Positions 8,586 to 18,577 are shown, counted from the stretch's first letter. The stretch: 64,000 nucleotides of DNA from Lachnospiraceae bacterium (GCA_017460885.1 JAFUAB010000043.1:90063-154062); one strand, 5' to 3'. Program-made: numbers and translations. The notes: a model not told the origin generated them from the letters alone.

Positions 8586-10070
8586 TTGAAAAAGCATGAT
8601 TTTCGGAATAACCGCATATCAGGCAAAACCGCAGTGCTGTGGGCGCTGTTTATGTCAGTTGTTCTCGCTTCTTCAGAGCCGCTAAGTATATTTGCGACTC
8701 CGGTTGAAGAAACCGAAGAAACCGAGGAAACCGACAGGAATACAAAGGATGATAAAACCGATACCGGGAGCAAGGAGTCGCTTGCGGATCTTCAAAAGGA
8801 GATAGATTCCCTGAATTCCGAGATCAAAGATCTGGAGGGTCAGAAAAAGGACGCCAAGAATGCCATTAATTCCGCACAGAGCAGTCTGAATTCCACCAAT
8901 ACCCAGATCAATTCGATCTCCGGAGCCATGGGTGATCTCGGCCAGGAGATCGAGGGTATCAATCAGGAACTGGTCGGACTGCTGACAGATATTGAGCTGA
9001 TCGAAACCGATATAGCCAATAAGGAACAGCAGATCGTCGAGACCGAGGCTGAGTATAACGAGGCCGTCAGACAGCGTGATTCACAGTATGAATCCATGAA
9101 GATCCGTGTCAGATACATGTACGAACAGGGAGATGCAATGTACATTTCCATCTTTCTGGATGCTACGACGTCACTTGCGGATGCTATCAACAAAGCCGAT
9201 TATGTGGAGCAGTTATACGCATATGACAGGGCTATGCTGGAAGAGTATATGGCTACCGTTGAATATACTCATGAGGTGTGGGACCGTCTGGAAGAGGAAA
9301 AGTCAGAGCTCGAAACATCCAAAGAGGAGCTGGAGAGCGAGCAGGCCTATCTGGAGGAGGTTGAGGCTCAGCTGGAATCCGAGTATGATAACTATTCGGT
9401 TATGCTGGCACAGGCCAAACAGCAGGCTGCCATCTATACCGCCAAGATAAACCAGCAGACCAACGAGATCCGTCAGCTTGAACGTGAAGAGGCTCAAAAG
9501 AAGAAAGAGGCTGAGGAAAAGAAAAAAGAAAAGAAGGCCGAGGAGGACCGGCTTAAGGCTGAAGCAGAGGCCGCTGCAGCGGCAGCAGCTGCTGCAAGTG
9601 AGCAGGTTGCGGAGGATACGGCCGTAACCACTTATGATGAAGACGATTCATCCGATAATGATCAGGAAACGACGACAACCACGCAGTCTAAAGGAAGTTC
9701 CGGCAGCGGAACCACAGCATCCGGGAGCGGCAAGGGCTCACAGATCGCCAATTATGCGCTTCAGTTTGTGGGTAATCCCTATGTTGCGGGCGGTACTTCG
9801 CTGACGGACGGATGTGACTGCTCGGGCTTCGTATATTCGATATATCAGGCGTTCGGTATAAGCCTGCCCAGAACCTCATATTCGCAATCGGGCGTAGGAA
9901 GAGCAGTCTCTTATTCGGAGGCTCAGCCCGGCGACATACTCTATTATGGAGGTCATGTGGGAATATATATCGGAAACGGACAGATCGTTCATGCTTCCAC
10001 GGAACGTACCGGCATTAAGGTGGCACCTGCAACGTATCGCAGTATTGTCACGATCCGGAGAGTTGTGTGA
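8586..10070 (+). CDS. Secreted coiled-coil NlpC/P60 peptidoglycan hydrolase
   Basis: This is probably a gamma-D-glutamyl-diamino acid endopeptidase acting on wall peptides, of the PcsB/CwlO architecture. A TTG start at 8586 is chosen because GGGAG sits six bases before it and the protein then begins with a basic signal peptide (about 1-38). A long coiled coil (about 60-320) follows, then an Ala/Glu/Lys-rich stretch and an acidic Ser/Thr linker (to about 385). The C-terminal NlpC/P60 domain has catalytic Cys412 (DCSGF), His457 (GHVGIYIG) and His469. In CwlO-type enzymes the coiled coil couples to FtsEX; no FtsEX is in the window. Confidence 0.9.
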   Translation: MKKHDFRNNRISGKTAVLWALFMSVVLASSEPLSIFATPVEETEETEETDRNTKDDKTDTGSKESLADLQKEIDSLNSEIKDLEGQKKDAKNAINSAQSSLNSTNTQINSISGAMGDLGQEIEGINQELVGLLTDIELIETDIANKEQQIVETEAEYNEAVRQRDSQYESMKIRVRYMYEQGDAMYISIFLDATTSLADAINKADYVEQLYAYDRAMLEEYMATVEYTHEVWDRLEEEKSELETSKEELESEQAYLEEVEAQLESEYDNYSVMLAQAKQQAAIYTAKINQQTNEIRQLEREEAQKKKEAEEKKKEKKAEEDRLKAEAEAAAAAAAAASEQVAEDTAVTTYDEDDSSDNDQETTTTTQSKGSSGSGTTASGSGKGSQIANYALQFVGNPYVAGGTSLTDGCDCSGFVYSIYQAFGISLPRTSYSQSGVGRAVSYSEAQPGDILYYGGHVGIYIGNGQIVHASTERTGIKVAPATYRSIVTIRRVV

Positions 10071-10101
10071 TTTCAGGGATGTGCACCGGGGACGGTAGAG
10101 T

Positions 10102-10137
10102 AGTCCACGTATTATTTCTTTCGGAATAACGTGGACT
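10102..10137. terminator. Hairpin between convergent genes
   Basis: Perfect nine-base arms (AGTCCACGT at 10102-10110, ACGTGGACT at 10129-10137) extend inward with partial pairing. The hairpin overlaps the last codons of trkH. It has no good T-run on either strand, so its terminator role is likely but not certain. Confidence 0.5.
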
Positions 10138-11590
10138 TTGAGGTCGGATGCAGGAATTCCTTCCAGACGCCCGGAGTAAAGAGCATCAGCATCGGAAACA
10201 GCTCAAGTCTGCCGGCGAGCATATCAAACATCAGCACGTATTTGCTGAGGATGCTGAAAAACGAGAAATTCTGTGTAGGTCCCACTGCCGCCAGGCCGGG
10301 ACCTATATTGTTTAATGTGGCGGCCACCGCAGTAAATATAGTGACCGGATCATGACCGTCTATGCTGATCAGCAGCGTTGAAAGTCCAAACAGAAAAATA
10401 TAGGTGATAAAAAAGACATTAACACTCCTGAGCACCTCGTGCTCAACGGGCTTTTCGTCCATTGTGAGCTTTTTAATGCTCTTGGAGTGAATATATCCTC
10501 CGATCTCCTTGACTACGGTTTTGGCCGCGATGACAAAGCGACTTACCTTGATCCCGCCGCCTGTCGATCCCGCGCAGGCTCCGATGAACATCAGTATCAC
10601 CAGTACAATTCTGCTTGTAACGTCCCAGGTATCAAAATCCGCCGATGCAAATCCTGTCGTAGTTATGATCGAAGCCACCTGGAAAGAGGAATGTGTGAGT
10701 GCTGTAAAGAAACTGCCGTATATGTTGACCGTGTCAAACATAATGATAGCGATGGCAGCTATGATCACACAGAAGTAAGTGCGTACTTCTTCCATTTTGA
10801 GGGCACGTCCCAGCTGACCGAACAGTATCAGGTAATATGCGTTGAAATTGACACCGAAAAGTATCATGAAAATGGTGACTATCCATTGCTCGGCAGCATT
10901 ATAGCCGGCAAAGGAATCTGCTTTTACCCCGAAGCCACCCGTTCCCGCAGTGCCGAGAGCGGTACAGATCGCTTCAAATGCATTCATCCGGGCTATGATA
11001 AGGGCCAGGAACTCAAGCAGGGTCATCGCAATGTAGATGATATACAGAATGCGTGCGGTTGATTTGATCTTGGGCACCAGCTTTCCCACGGAGGGACCGG
11101 GGCTTTCCGCGCGCATCAGATTGATGTTCGAGCCGCCGCTCATCGGTATCACCGCAAGAAGGAACACAAGCACACCCATACCGCCGATCCAATGGGTAAA
11201 GCTTCTCCAGAAAAGCATGCAGTGGGACATTGCCTCCACATCGGGAAGTATTGAAGCACCGGTGGTCGTAAAGCCGGAAATGGTCTCAAAAAGCGCATCC
11301 GTGAATGACGGGATCTCCCCCGCCAGATAAAAGGGAAGAGCCCCTATCAGTGAAAGCATTATCCAGCTCAGAGCACAGGTAACACAGCCCTCCTTGAGGT
11401 AGAAGACCGTAGATTCGGGCTTATGGATGGTCAAAAGCATACCCAGCAAAAAGGACCCGCTGGCGACTGCGATAAACCACAGTCCCAATGGCTCCTGATA
11501 AATAAACGAAACTAACAGAGGGAGTAATAACAATATTGCTTCTATACGGAGTACACGTCCCAGCAGGTAGCGTATCATTGATCTGTTCAT
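10112..11590 (-). CDS. trkH: Trk/Ktr-type potassium transporter membrane subunit
   Basis: The channel-like subunit of a K+ uptake system in the plasma membrane. The 492 residues show the repeated M1-P-M2 design with four filter regions: FTTTGAS near 107-113, GTAGTGGFG near 218-226, ITTTGFASAD near 307-316 and NNIGPGLA near 427-434. It is the distal gene of a two-gene operon, 16 bases after trkA, whose RCK protein gates it. The length and extra N-terminal helices favour TrkH/TrkG over the shorter KtrB. Confidence 0.93.
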   Translation of the reverse strand: MNRSMIRYLLGRVLRIEAILLLLPLLVSFIYQEPLGLWFIAVASGSFLLGMLLTIHKPESTVFYLKEGCVTCALSWIMLSLIGALPFYLAGEIPSFTDALFETISGFTTTGASILPDVEAMSHCMLFWRSFTHWIGGMGVLVFLLAVIPMSGGSNINLMRAESPGPSVGKLVPKIKSTARILYIIYIAMTLLEFLALIIARMNAFEAICTALGTAGTGGFGVKADSFAGYNAAEQWIVTIFMILFGVNFNAYYLILFGQLGRALKMEEVRTYFCVIIAAIAIIMFDTVNIYGSFFTALTHSSFQVASIITTTGFASADFDTWDVTSRIVLVILMFIGACAGSTGGGIKVSRFVIAAKTVVKEIGGYIHSKSIKKLTMDEKPVEHEVLRSVNVFFITYIFLFGLSTLLISIDGHDPVTIFTAVAATLNNIGPGLAAVGPTQNFSFFSILSKYVLMFDMLAGRLELFPMLMLFTPGVWKEFLHPTSKSTLFRKK

Positions 11591-11606
11591 AAATATGTGC
11601 CGGCGG

Positions 11607-12995
11607 TTATCTGACGATATCGGAAATATCCTTTACACCCTTCTCGGTTGTGATTATGACCACCGAATCTCCTTTTTTGATTGAATCCGAACCACCGGGA
11701 ATGATGGTTGTTCCGTTGCGTACTATACAGGCAACAAGGAAGTTCTTCCTGAGCTCAAGATCCTTGAGCGGTATATCGGTAGCCTTGTTGCTCTCTTTTA
11801 TTTTGAATTCGATCGCTTCAGCCGCATCATCCAGAAGGTGGTACATGGTTACGATATTACTGTATCCCTGAGAATTGCGCATGGCGCGTACATAACCGAT
11901 TATCGCTTCGGCAGTTATCTTTTTGGGATAAAGGACACTGCCCAGATCCAGATTGGCTATGATCTCGGGAAAACCTATCTTGGTGATCTTGGTTATGATC
12001 TTCCCTTTACATATTTTTTTTGCATACAGAGTCAGGATTATGTTCTGCTCATCGATACCGGTCAGCGGAATAAATGCTTCTGCATTGACCAGCCCCTCCT
12101 CCCGGAGTACTTCCTCATCGGTACCGTCTGCATTGATGATGACGGCCTTGGGAAGAAGGATCGAGAGCTCTTCGCATCTGGCTCTGTTGCGCTCTATGAT
12201 CTTGACGGCGATATTCATGTTAAGGAGCATAGTTGCCAGATAGATCCCGGACTGCCCGCCGCCGATGATTATCGCGTTTCTGACCGCTTGATTATGCATG
12301 CCTGCATATTCCATAAATTTGCGCACACTTTTGCGTGTGCCGATCACAGATACGATGTCCCCGGAACGTATCTTGAACATACCATTGGGAATATAGACGG
12401 CTCCGTTGCGTTCCACCGAACCTATCAGGATGGATTCGGTATTTTTTCTGCCCAGGTCTACCAGTGCCCGGCCGTCAAGCACATTTCCCTCGTCGACCTT
12501 AATCCGCACCAGCTGCGCCTGGCCGTTCGCAAAAGGGTTTACCTCCAGAGCCGAAGGCATACCGAGGATATTGGCGGCTTCCGAAGCCGCTTCCAGTTCG
12601 GGATTGACGATCATGGCAAGTCCGAGCTTGTCCTTCAGATATCCTATTTCGCGGGCATAATCCGATGTACGGACTCTGGCTATGGTAGAACAGGTGCCGG
12701 CTTTTTCTGCTATGGTACAGCAGAGCATGTTGAGTTCGTCGGATCCGGTTACGGATATCAGCAGATCCGCATCCTGTATGCCGGCTTCCATCTGAACCGT
12801 ATAGCTGGCTCCGTTGCCCGTGACTCCCATTACGTCATATAGATTGGTGATCTCGTTTATTCTGGAGGAGTCCTTGTCAATGACTGTGATGTCGTGCCCT
12901 TCGCGAATAAGCTGTGTGACCAGGTTGGAGCCAACCTTGCCGCAGCCGACGATTATTATATTTAAGCCTGTTTTTTCTTTACGAAATAATGACAT
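11607..12995 (-). CDS. trkA: Trk system potassium uptake regulator (double RCK)
   Basis: A cytoplasmic NAD(H)/nucleotide-binding gating ring subunit. Two RCK repeats are visible: Rossmann motifs VGCGKVGSNL at residues 17-26 and IGGGQSGIYL near 243-252, each followed by a TrkA-C domain (the last ends near 460). The 462-residue double form is the TrkA type. AAAGG lies seven bases before the ATG, which supports the start. It is the first gene of the trkA-trkH operon. Confidence 0.93.
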   Translation of the reverse strand: MSLFRKEKTGLNIIIVGCGKVGSNLVTQLIREGHDITVIDKDSSRINEITNLYDVMGVTGNGASYTVQMEAGIQDADLLISVTGSDELNMLCCTIAEKAGTCSTIARVRTSDYAREIGYLKDKLGLAMIVNPELEAASEAANILGMPSALEVNPFANGQAQLVRIKVDEGNVLDGRALVDLGRKNTESILIGSVERNGAVYIPNGMFKIRSGDIVSVIGTRKSVRKFMEYAGMHNQAVRNAIIIGGGQSGIYLATMLLNMNIAVKIIERNRARCEELSILLPKAVIINADGTDEEVLREEGLVNAEAFIPLTGIDEQNIILTLYAKKICKGKIITKITKIGFPEIIANLDLGSVLYPKKITAEAIIGYVRAMRNSQGYSNIVTMYHLLDDAAEAIEFKIKESNKATDIPLKDLELRKNFLVACIVRNGTTIIPGGSDSIKKGDSVVIITTEKGVKDISDIVR

Positions 12996-13058
12996 ATATC
13001 TATACCTTTAATTTCAGATCCATGGCTAATTGTACCACGTATACCTTATTATGCACAG

Positions 13059-14273
13059 TCATTCCATTCTTAGTGCTTCTATCGGATTGAGTGCGGCCGC
13101 CTTACGTGCGGGATATATTCCAAAAAAAACGCCGACCCCCACGGAGATGGCTACGACCAGTATCACATCGGAGGGGAGTATAACTGCCTTCAGATCGGCC
13201 AAACGCCCCACAACGTTACTGAAAAGAAAGCCGAGGATCATTCCTATGAATCCGCCGATCATGCAGATCATGGATGATTCGATCAAAAACTGCAGCATTA
13301 TCGATGAAGTCCTTGCCCCCAGGGATTTGCGGATGCCTATCTCCCTGGTTCGCTCGGTCACGGTCACGGTCATGATGTTCATGACACCTATGCCTCCTAC
13401 CAACAGCGAGATCGCGGCCACAAGGGCGATGACCAGAGTGACTGAATCCATGATGTTGGCGTACATATCAAGCATGGATGCCAGGGATTGCATTGTTACG
13501 GCTTTTTGCCCCCGGAGATCAAGAATGTTTTCCGTTACCTTGATCGCCTTGGCGGCAGCGGCCTCGGACTGACCGTTTATGGGAAAGATCTCGAATGAGG
13601 AGAGTTTTTCGTCCATCAGGTTATATCTTGAGGTAAAAAGGGTATAGGGGACAAATACGTCTGCATAGATATATCCGATCTGGTCATTGGCAATGAGTGT
13701 TCTGACGTTTTCGATATCATATTCCTCGCTGCGCAATACCCCGATTACCGTCAGTTCCCGGATCTTGTCATCCAGCGTAACCGGCAGCGTCATGCCCAGC
13801 ACGTCAAAGGTATTAAAAATGACCACGGCACTTGCCTGTGTCAGCACACAGACCTCGGATGCGGATTCCACGTCGTATTCGGAGTAATACCGTCCGCTGT
13901 AAAAGCCATCCTTGAATTCGACGACTGACTGTTCGTTTCCGCCGGTGAGCCGTGTCTCGGCTTTACGTTTGACGTTGCAGGACGCATACATGTTGACATG
14001 CGGAGTTGCACCGGATATAAGGGGTACCGCTCCTCCGACCGCCTTGATCTGGTCATTGGTTATCGTCTTTGTGGTTTTCTTGGGATCCAGGGCGATCGTT
14101 ACGGAACCGCCCGTGATATCATCCAGGGAAGACGTTACGTCTTTCTTCAGTCCGTTGCCCATTGACAGTATCGTTATCACGGAGGAGATGCCGATGATGA
14201 TCCCCAGCATGGTCAGTATTGTCCGTCCCTTGTTCATTTTGATGTTTTTCCACGCACTTTTGACGTATTCCAT
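13059..14273 (-). CDS. MacB/FtsX-type ABC transporter permease
   Basis: The 404-residue permease has an N-terminal helix after LTMLGIIIGISSVI (about 20-33), an extracytoplasmic MacB_PCD domain (about 45-240), and three C-terminal helices that begin near LVGGIGVMNIMTVTV and end in GIYPARKAAALNPIEALR. It probably pairs with the adjacent homologous permease as a heterodimer, powered by the upstream ATPase. It overlaps the other permease by one base. Such systems export peptides, lantibiotics or toxic amphiphiles, or sense them. The substrate is not deducible. Confidence 0.92.
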   Translation of the reverse strand: MEYVKSAWKNIKMNKGRTILTMLGIIIGISSVITILSMGNGLKKDVTSSLDDITGGSVTIALDPKKTTKTITNDQIKAVGGAVPLISGATPHVNMYASCNVKRKAETRLTGGNEQSVVEFKDGFYSGRYYSEYDVESASEVCVLTQASAVVIFNTFDVLGMTLPVTLDDKIRELTVIGVLRSEEYDIENVRTLIANDQIGYIYADVFVPYTLFTSRYNLMDEKLSSFEIFPINGQSEAAAAKAIKVTENILDLRGQKAVTMQSLASMLDMYANIMDSVTLVIALVAAISLLVGGIGVMNIMTVTVTERTREIGIRKSLGARTSSIMLQFLIESSMICMIGGFIGMILGFLFSNVVGRLADLKAVILPSDVILVVAISVGVGVFFGIYPARKAAALNPIEALRME

Positions 14274-15487
14274 CAGCTTCTCCTGTTAAGCGCATCCACG
14301 GGCTTGAGCCTGGCAGCCTTGCGAGCGGGGTAGATTCCAAAGAAAACTCCTATTCCCGATGAAAAAACTGCGGAAAGCAGGACGGAAGACGGCGTGACTA
14401 TGAATTTAAAATTGATCAGATGACATACTATGGCAGCTATCAACAGTCCGAGCAGTACGCCTATGACGCCGCCCAGCAGGGATATGATCGATGATTCCGC
14501 CAGAAACTGGATCAGGATCGATCCGGTTCGGGCTCCGATGGATTTACGGATGCCTATCTCGCGGGTTCGTTCCGTTACGGACACCAGCATTATGTTCATT
14601 ACACCGATGCCGCCGACGAGCAGGGAGATGGCGGCAACAAACGACATAAAGGTCGTGATTATTCCCATTACCTGATTTATCTCGTCGGTATCACCGGCTG
14701 AATCGTAATAGAATAAGGCATTTGTGCCACGCAAGCCTTTATAGATCTCGAGAAATTTGATAACTTTTCCCGTGGGGACGGCCCTGCTTCCTTTTTCGAC
14801 GTATATGTCCATTGATGTTTCTTTGTTGATCCCCAGTGAGAAAGCACTTTCTGCGGTTGTGTACGGCATTTTGACCGATGGAGGCATTCCGAGCATCTCA
14901 TACATTTTGCTGATCATTTCGCCGAGGTCTTCAAATACGCCTACGATCTCAAAGTCCGCGATTTGATTGTCAACGTTGATCTGCAGAGTCATTCCGACGG
15001 GGTTTTCGGTTCCGCACAGTTTTTTTGCATCGGAAACCTTGAGTGTGCAGACTCTTGCGTTTGATTCCATCTCCTCTGCGGTAAAGTTCCTGCCGTGGAG
15101 AAGCTTTGTCCCCTCGGAAAGATACTGGTAGTTGCTCACAAATTGGGCATCAATGTCAAAGCTGCCCTTACGGCTCGTGGCCGTGGCCGCGTAATACAGG
15201 CAGTATGAGGTTCCGATGATTCCGGGGAATTGTTCGACGACGGCATTGGCATCATCCGTAGTGAGAAACTGTTCCGTTTTGGTGGAGTCCAGATATACGG
15301 AGATCGTGGATGCTCCGGTGGAACTGAACTGCTTGCCGACATATTCGGTCATGCCGTTGCCGAGAGTGATTATTGCCACCACAGCCGCGATGCCTATGAT
15401 AATGCCGAGCATCGTGAGCAGTGTGCGCATCCTGTTGGAACGGATGTTTTTGATTGCACTTTCTATGTATTCACGTAAAGTGTCCAT
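14273..15487 (-). CDS. MacB/FtsX-type ABC transporter permease
   Basis: Paralogue of the following permease with the same length and layout: N-terminal helix with LTMLGIIIGIAAVVAI, external MacB_PCD domain, and a C-terminal FtsX domain with LVGGIGVMNIMLVSVTERT and GIYPARKAARLKPVDAL. The shared motifs point to gene duplication. It lies between the membrane-fusion-like protein gene (20-base gap) and the second permease, within a four-gene operon. It is a plasma-membrane efflux component. Confidence 0.92.
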   Translation of the reverse strand: MDTLREYIESAIKNIRSNRMRTLLTMLGIIIGIAAVVAIITLGNGMTEYVGKQFSSTGASTISVYLDSTKTEQFLTTDDANAVVEQFPGIIGTSYCLYYAATATSRKGSFDIDAQFVSNYQYLSEGTKLLHGRNFTAEEMESNARVCTLKVSDAKKLCGTENPVGMTLQINVDNQIADFEIVGVFEDLGEMISKMYEMLGMPPSVKMPYTTAESAFSLGINKETSMDIYVEKGSRAVPTGKVIKFLEIYKGLRGTNALFYYDSAGDTDEINQVMGIITTFMSFVAAISLLVGGIGVMNIMLVSVTERTREIGIRKSIGARTGSILIQFLAESSIISLLGGVIGVLLGLLIAAIVCHLINFKFIVTPSSVLLSAVFSSGIGVFFGIYPARKAARLKPVDALNRRS

Positions 15488-15507
15488 GGTAATCTATGGT
15501 GTCTTTC

Positions 15508-17181
15508 CTACTCGTTTTCCATCTCGGGAAGTACCGGCATGCCTTCGTAGAGTGAGTCGGGATCGGCAGTCACGATCACGTCTCCGGCCTCGAGCCCCTC
15601 GATTATCTGTGCATCAGTGCTGGTTGAAAGTCCGATTGTGACGTTACGGCGATACAGCATGCCTGAATCGTCTATCATGTATACGAAGTCACCATCGGCG
15701 TCCGCACCGATGTATTCGTAGGAAACAACCAGTGTGTCATCAGCCTTGTCAGTGTGTATCCTGGTTGTAGCCTCCGTGCCGAGTATTATCGAATCGGAAG
15801 GGTTGTCTATGGAAATCTGAGTATTGACGACTGCTACTCCGCTGGAATTTTTGGAGGCAGCACCGGAAATCTGTGCAACTTTGCCCGTGTAGCTTTCGCC
15901 ACTGATGGTAACGTCTGCGAGCTGGCCTTCCTTAACCCGGCCGATATCGGATTTGGAGATCTGAATGTCGATGCGGATGTCATCGGTGCTGGTAATGGTT
16001 ATGACCTTGGATCCTTTTTGTGCCATTGCACCTTCCTCTGCGGACACCTCCGTGACGACTCCGTCAAATTCAGCCGTGATGCCGTTTTCAACGCTTTCGA
16101 TGCTGGCGATCGTGTTGCTGTTTTCGAGTGACGAAAGCTCTTTTTGCGCTTCAAGCGCGGTCCTGTCTCCTGAAGTCATGCGGGCGCTTTCTGCGGCAGA
16201 GGCCTCAGACAGCCTGTTCTTTTCCTCGTTCAGGTCATTGATCTGTTTTTTCCATGCCAGCAGCTCCGGATCATACTGAAGAGCATACTGAACATCATTT
16301 ATGGATTCCTGGAGAGCGAGGGACATTTGCTTGTTTTTGTCCTTTTCGTCTTTTTCGGTCATTCTGTCCGTGGGAGCTGTATTGCCCTGGGCTGCGTCGG
16401 TTGTGTCGGATATGCCGTTCTGATCCACGTCCATGGTGGTTTTCTGCAGGTCCGTCAGGGTTTGCTGCATGCGGGCAGTCTTCTCATTGATCTTGTCATT
16501 GAGCGAGTCAACCTGAGCGGTGATCTCGTCCAATCTGGAATTGATGGCGGACAGGCTCATGCCGTTGGCATTGATCGTGGCAATGGCGTTTTTCTGCAGG
16601 GATCCCGTATAATTGCCCTCAGATTGGGCCAATGTCAGGCTGGCCTGTTCTTTTAGCAGGGCGAGGTCGTCCTCGGCATACTTATACAGGAGGTCGCCCT
16701 TTTTGACCCTGTCTCCGACATGAAGCTTCATCTCGGATATCGGGGCCGTTACCTGAGAGTAATAGCTTTTTAACTCATTGCTGGCTATGGTTCCGCTGTA
16801 GCTGCTTATTACCTCTATGCTGCCGTTTGAGACCGTGGTCACCGTTACGGGTGTTATGGCATTTTTTCCTTTGTTTATCACATAGAAAACAAGAGCAATG
16901 ACGGCGATGAGAATAACCGCAAGGATGATCAGCCATTTTTTGCCTTTTTTATGTTTCGGAAGTGAGAGAGCGGATGAACGGGAGGATGAATCTGAAACCT
17001 CCTTTTTGGCTTCTGAGTCACTTTTGGAGGCAGCCTTTGATTCTGCCTTTTCGACGGGGGCGGCTGTTTGCACAACGTTTGTGCCGGTCGCAGGCTCAGT
17101 CTCCTTCGTAATGGTCTTTGCGTCAGCATTATCCGTGCCGGTCGCGGTTTCGTTGGGTTCCGTAGTTTTCTTTTCTGACAT
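15508..17181 (-). CDS. HlyD/RND-type efflux adaptor, membrane-anchored
   Basis: This acts as the extracytoplasmic adaptor of the MacB-like exporter. Order: an unusually long cytoplasmic tail rich in Ser, Thr, Glu and Lys (1-80), one transmembrane helix (82-102), the first half of the biotinyl-lipoyl-like domain (about 125-170), a coiled-coil hairpin (about 172-350), the second lipoyl half and beta-barrel (about 360-500), and a membrane-proximal domain. Inside the hairpin, DVDQNGISDTTD (251-262) matches a thrombospondin type 3-like calcium loop, which is not usual for this family. At 557 residues it is longer than typical adaptors. It is second in the operon, after the ATPase. Confidence 0.9.
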   Translation of the reverse strand: MSEKKTTEPNETATGTDNADAKTITKETEPATGTNVVQTAAPVEKAESKAASKSDSEAKKEVSDSSSRSSALSLPKHKKGKKWLIILAVILIAVIALVFYVINKGKNAITPVTVTTVSNGSIEVISSYSGTIASNELKSYYSQVTAPISEMKLHVGDRVKKGDLLYKYAEDDLALLKEQASLTLAQSEGNYTGSLQKNAIATINANGMSLSAINSRLDEITAQVDSLNDKINEKTARMQQTLTDLQKTTMDVDQNGISDTTDAAQGNTAPTDRMTEKDEKDKNKQMSLALQESINDVQYALQYDPELLAWKKQINDLNEEKNRLSEASAAESARMTSGDRTALEAQKELSSLENSNTIASIESVENGITAEFDGVVTEVSAEEGAMAQKGSKVITITSTDDIRIDIQISKSDIGRVKEGQLADVTISGESYTGKVAQISGAASKNSSGVAVVNTQISIDNPSDSIILGTEATTRIHTDKADDTLVVSYEYIGADADGDFVYMIDDSGMLYRRNVTIGLSTSTDAQIIEGLEAGDVIVTADPDSLYEGMPVLPEMENE

Positions 17182-17283
17182 GTTTTTTTCCTTTGGTGAG
17201 TAATGAAGTTCTCTTTTTTCTATGTTTGCCGCCCGGGTTTACGGGCTTGCCGGCTTGTTGTCATGCGGTCTGCAGGACATTCT

Positions 17284-18018
17284 TCATTCATCCGGTGCCA
17301 CTCGGTTTTGCTCCCTCAGGCGCAGGAAATTCTCGGTGTTGTCCTCGTCCTTTATTATGTGACCGTCGCTGATCGTGATGATCCTTTTGGCCTGCGCTGC
17401 AATCCCGGGATCGTGCGTTATGATGATGACTGTCCTGCCCTCGGCGTAGAGGCCGTGAATGACTTCTATGATGTCACGGCTGGATGCGCTGTCCAGGTTA
17501 CCGGTAGGTTCGTCAGCCAGCAGTATCGGCGGCGCCTGCGCGATCGCGCGTGCTATGGCGACACGCTGCTGCTGCCCTCCCGAAAGTTCGCTTGGCTTGT
17601 GATCCATTCGCTTGGACAGTCCTACCTTTTCAAGGGCGCGCATGGACAGTTCGCGGCGTTCCCTGCGTGAAACCTTCCTGTAGATCAGCGGCAGTTCGAC
17701 GTTTTCGAACGCGGTCAGTGACTGTATCAGGTTAAATCCCTGGAAAATAAAACCGATCTCGCGATTGCGCACATCGGATTGTTCGTCGTCCGTCATGTGT
17801 GATACGTCAATACCGTGCAGCATGTAGGTGCCACTCGTGGGAGTATCCAGACATCCCAGCATATTCATCAGTGTGGACTTACCCGATCCGGACTGTCCGA
17901 TGATGGCGACGAATTCTCCCTCTTCGATGGTCAGGCTTACGTGATCAAGGGCACGCACCTCGTTCTCGCCGGGATTGTATATCTTGCTTATGTCTTTTAC
18001 TTCAACCAAAACGGCCAT
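17284..18018 (-). CDS. ABC transporter ATP-binding protein (MacB/LolD-type)
   Basis: The ATPase of the export operon. It has Walker [10 protein letters not shown], the Q-loop in [10 protein letters not shown], signature [16 protein letters not shown], Walker [13 protein letters not shown] and the switch histidine in IIITHD. The start is placed at the internal ATG at 18018 because GGAGA lies six bases upstream and the protein then begins [10 protein letters not shown], as in relatives. A longer reading from 18057 has no supporting ribosome site. It is first in the operon; 102 bases separate it from the adaptor gene. The family couples ATP use to mechanotransmission rather than classical import. 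Confidence 0.93.
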   Translation of the reverse strand: MAVLVEVKDISKIYNPGENEVRALDHVSLTIEEGEFVAIIGQSGSGKSTLMNMLGCLDTPTSGTYMLHGIDVSHMTDDEQSDVRNREIGFIFQGFNLIQSLTAFENVELPLIYRKVSRRERRELSMRALEKVGLSKRMDHKPSELSGGQQQRVAIARAIAQAPPILLADEPTGNLDSASSRDIIEVIHGLYAEGRTVIIITHDPGIAAQAKRIITISDGHIIKDEDNTENFLRLREQNRVAPDE

Positions 18019-18331
18019 GTGTTCTCCAAAGCATTGCACAAATACAGTAAACAACAAAACGATTTTTCGTTTTGGTCGTTTGATGCGCGGGAAACGCTTT
18101 GATCAGCGTCACCCTGTAATACATTTTTCAAAAACACTTACAATCGATTAGTATAACATAAAAAGCAGGAAGAATTCTTAAAAAAACAGTAAATATATTA
18201 TGGGAAAGAGCAGAAATTACGTTTCCCCGGCTGATTTCGTTTATTTACAGTTGTTTCACGGTTGTGTATTATTTTGATGATAGGGTTTTAGGGAAACGCT
18301 GATAAAGCGTGTCAGATCGTGAGTATTCAGA
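18019..18331. other. Intergenic region with two matching hairpins
   Basis: Two copies of GGGAAACGCT-hairpin sequence lie here: arms ACGCT/AGCGT at 18094-18109 (loop ttgatc) and at 18296-18310 (loop gataa), about 200 bases apart. A minus-strand extended -10 (TGTTATACT, reverse complement of 18150-18158) could drive the ABC operon. No gene is seen. Confidence 0.4.
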
Positions 18332-18577
18332 ATGAATGTTGAGAAACTGATGGATGGTTTGGACAAGATTTACGGCCCCGGCCGGGGAGTCGGGGTATAC
18401 ATGACGATAATTCCCGGAATCCTGGCCGATTTTGACAAGATGCTTGCCAAAGCAGGGCCGGACAGCGAAGTGACGGAGGAATACCGCCTGGAGGACGGCA
18501 GGGGTGCTGTTTTTATGAAGGGCAAGGTCAGTCCGTCCGGAGAAAAAGAGATCGAAGCGGAACTGGTTGTGAAGTAA
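18332..18577 (+). CDS. Small protein of unknown function
   Basis: This is an 81-residue acidic-basic mixed protein with no signal peptide or membrane segment. The N-terminal half is helical (LMDGLDKIYG), and the C-terminal half has beta-like alternation (GAVFMKGKVS, EIEAELVV). No strong ribosome binding site precedes the ATG. Composition looks like a real protein, but there is no family I recognise and no operon partner. A noncoding explanation is possible because the flanks carry hairpin repeats. Confidence 0.45.
   Translation: MNVEKLMDGLDKIYGPGRGVGVYMTIIPGILADFDKMLAKAGPDSEVTEEYRLEDGRGAVFMKGKVSPSGEKEIEAELVVK

Noticed and set aside
11838-12842. Plus-strand frame opposite trkA
   Set aside because: trkA has clear RCK motifs on the minus strand; the opposite frame has no family features.
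17284-18057. Longer start for the ABC ATPase at 18057
   Set aside because: The added 13 residues (MLFTVFVQCFGEH) have no family match, while the ATG at 18018 has GGAGA at the right distance.
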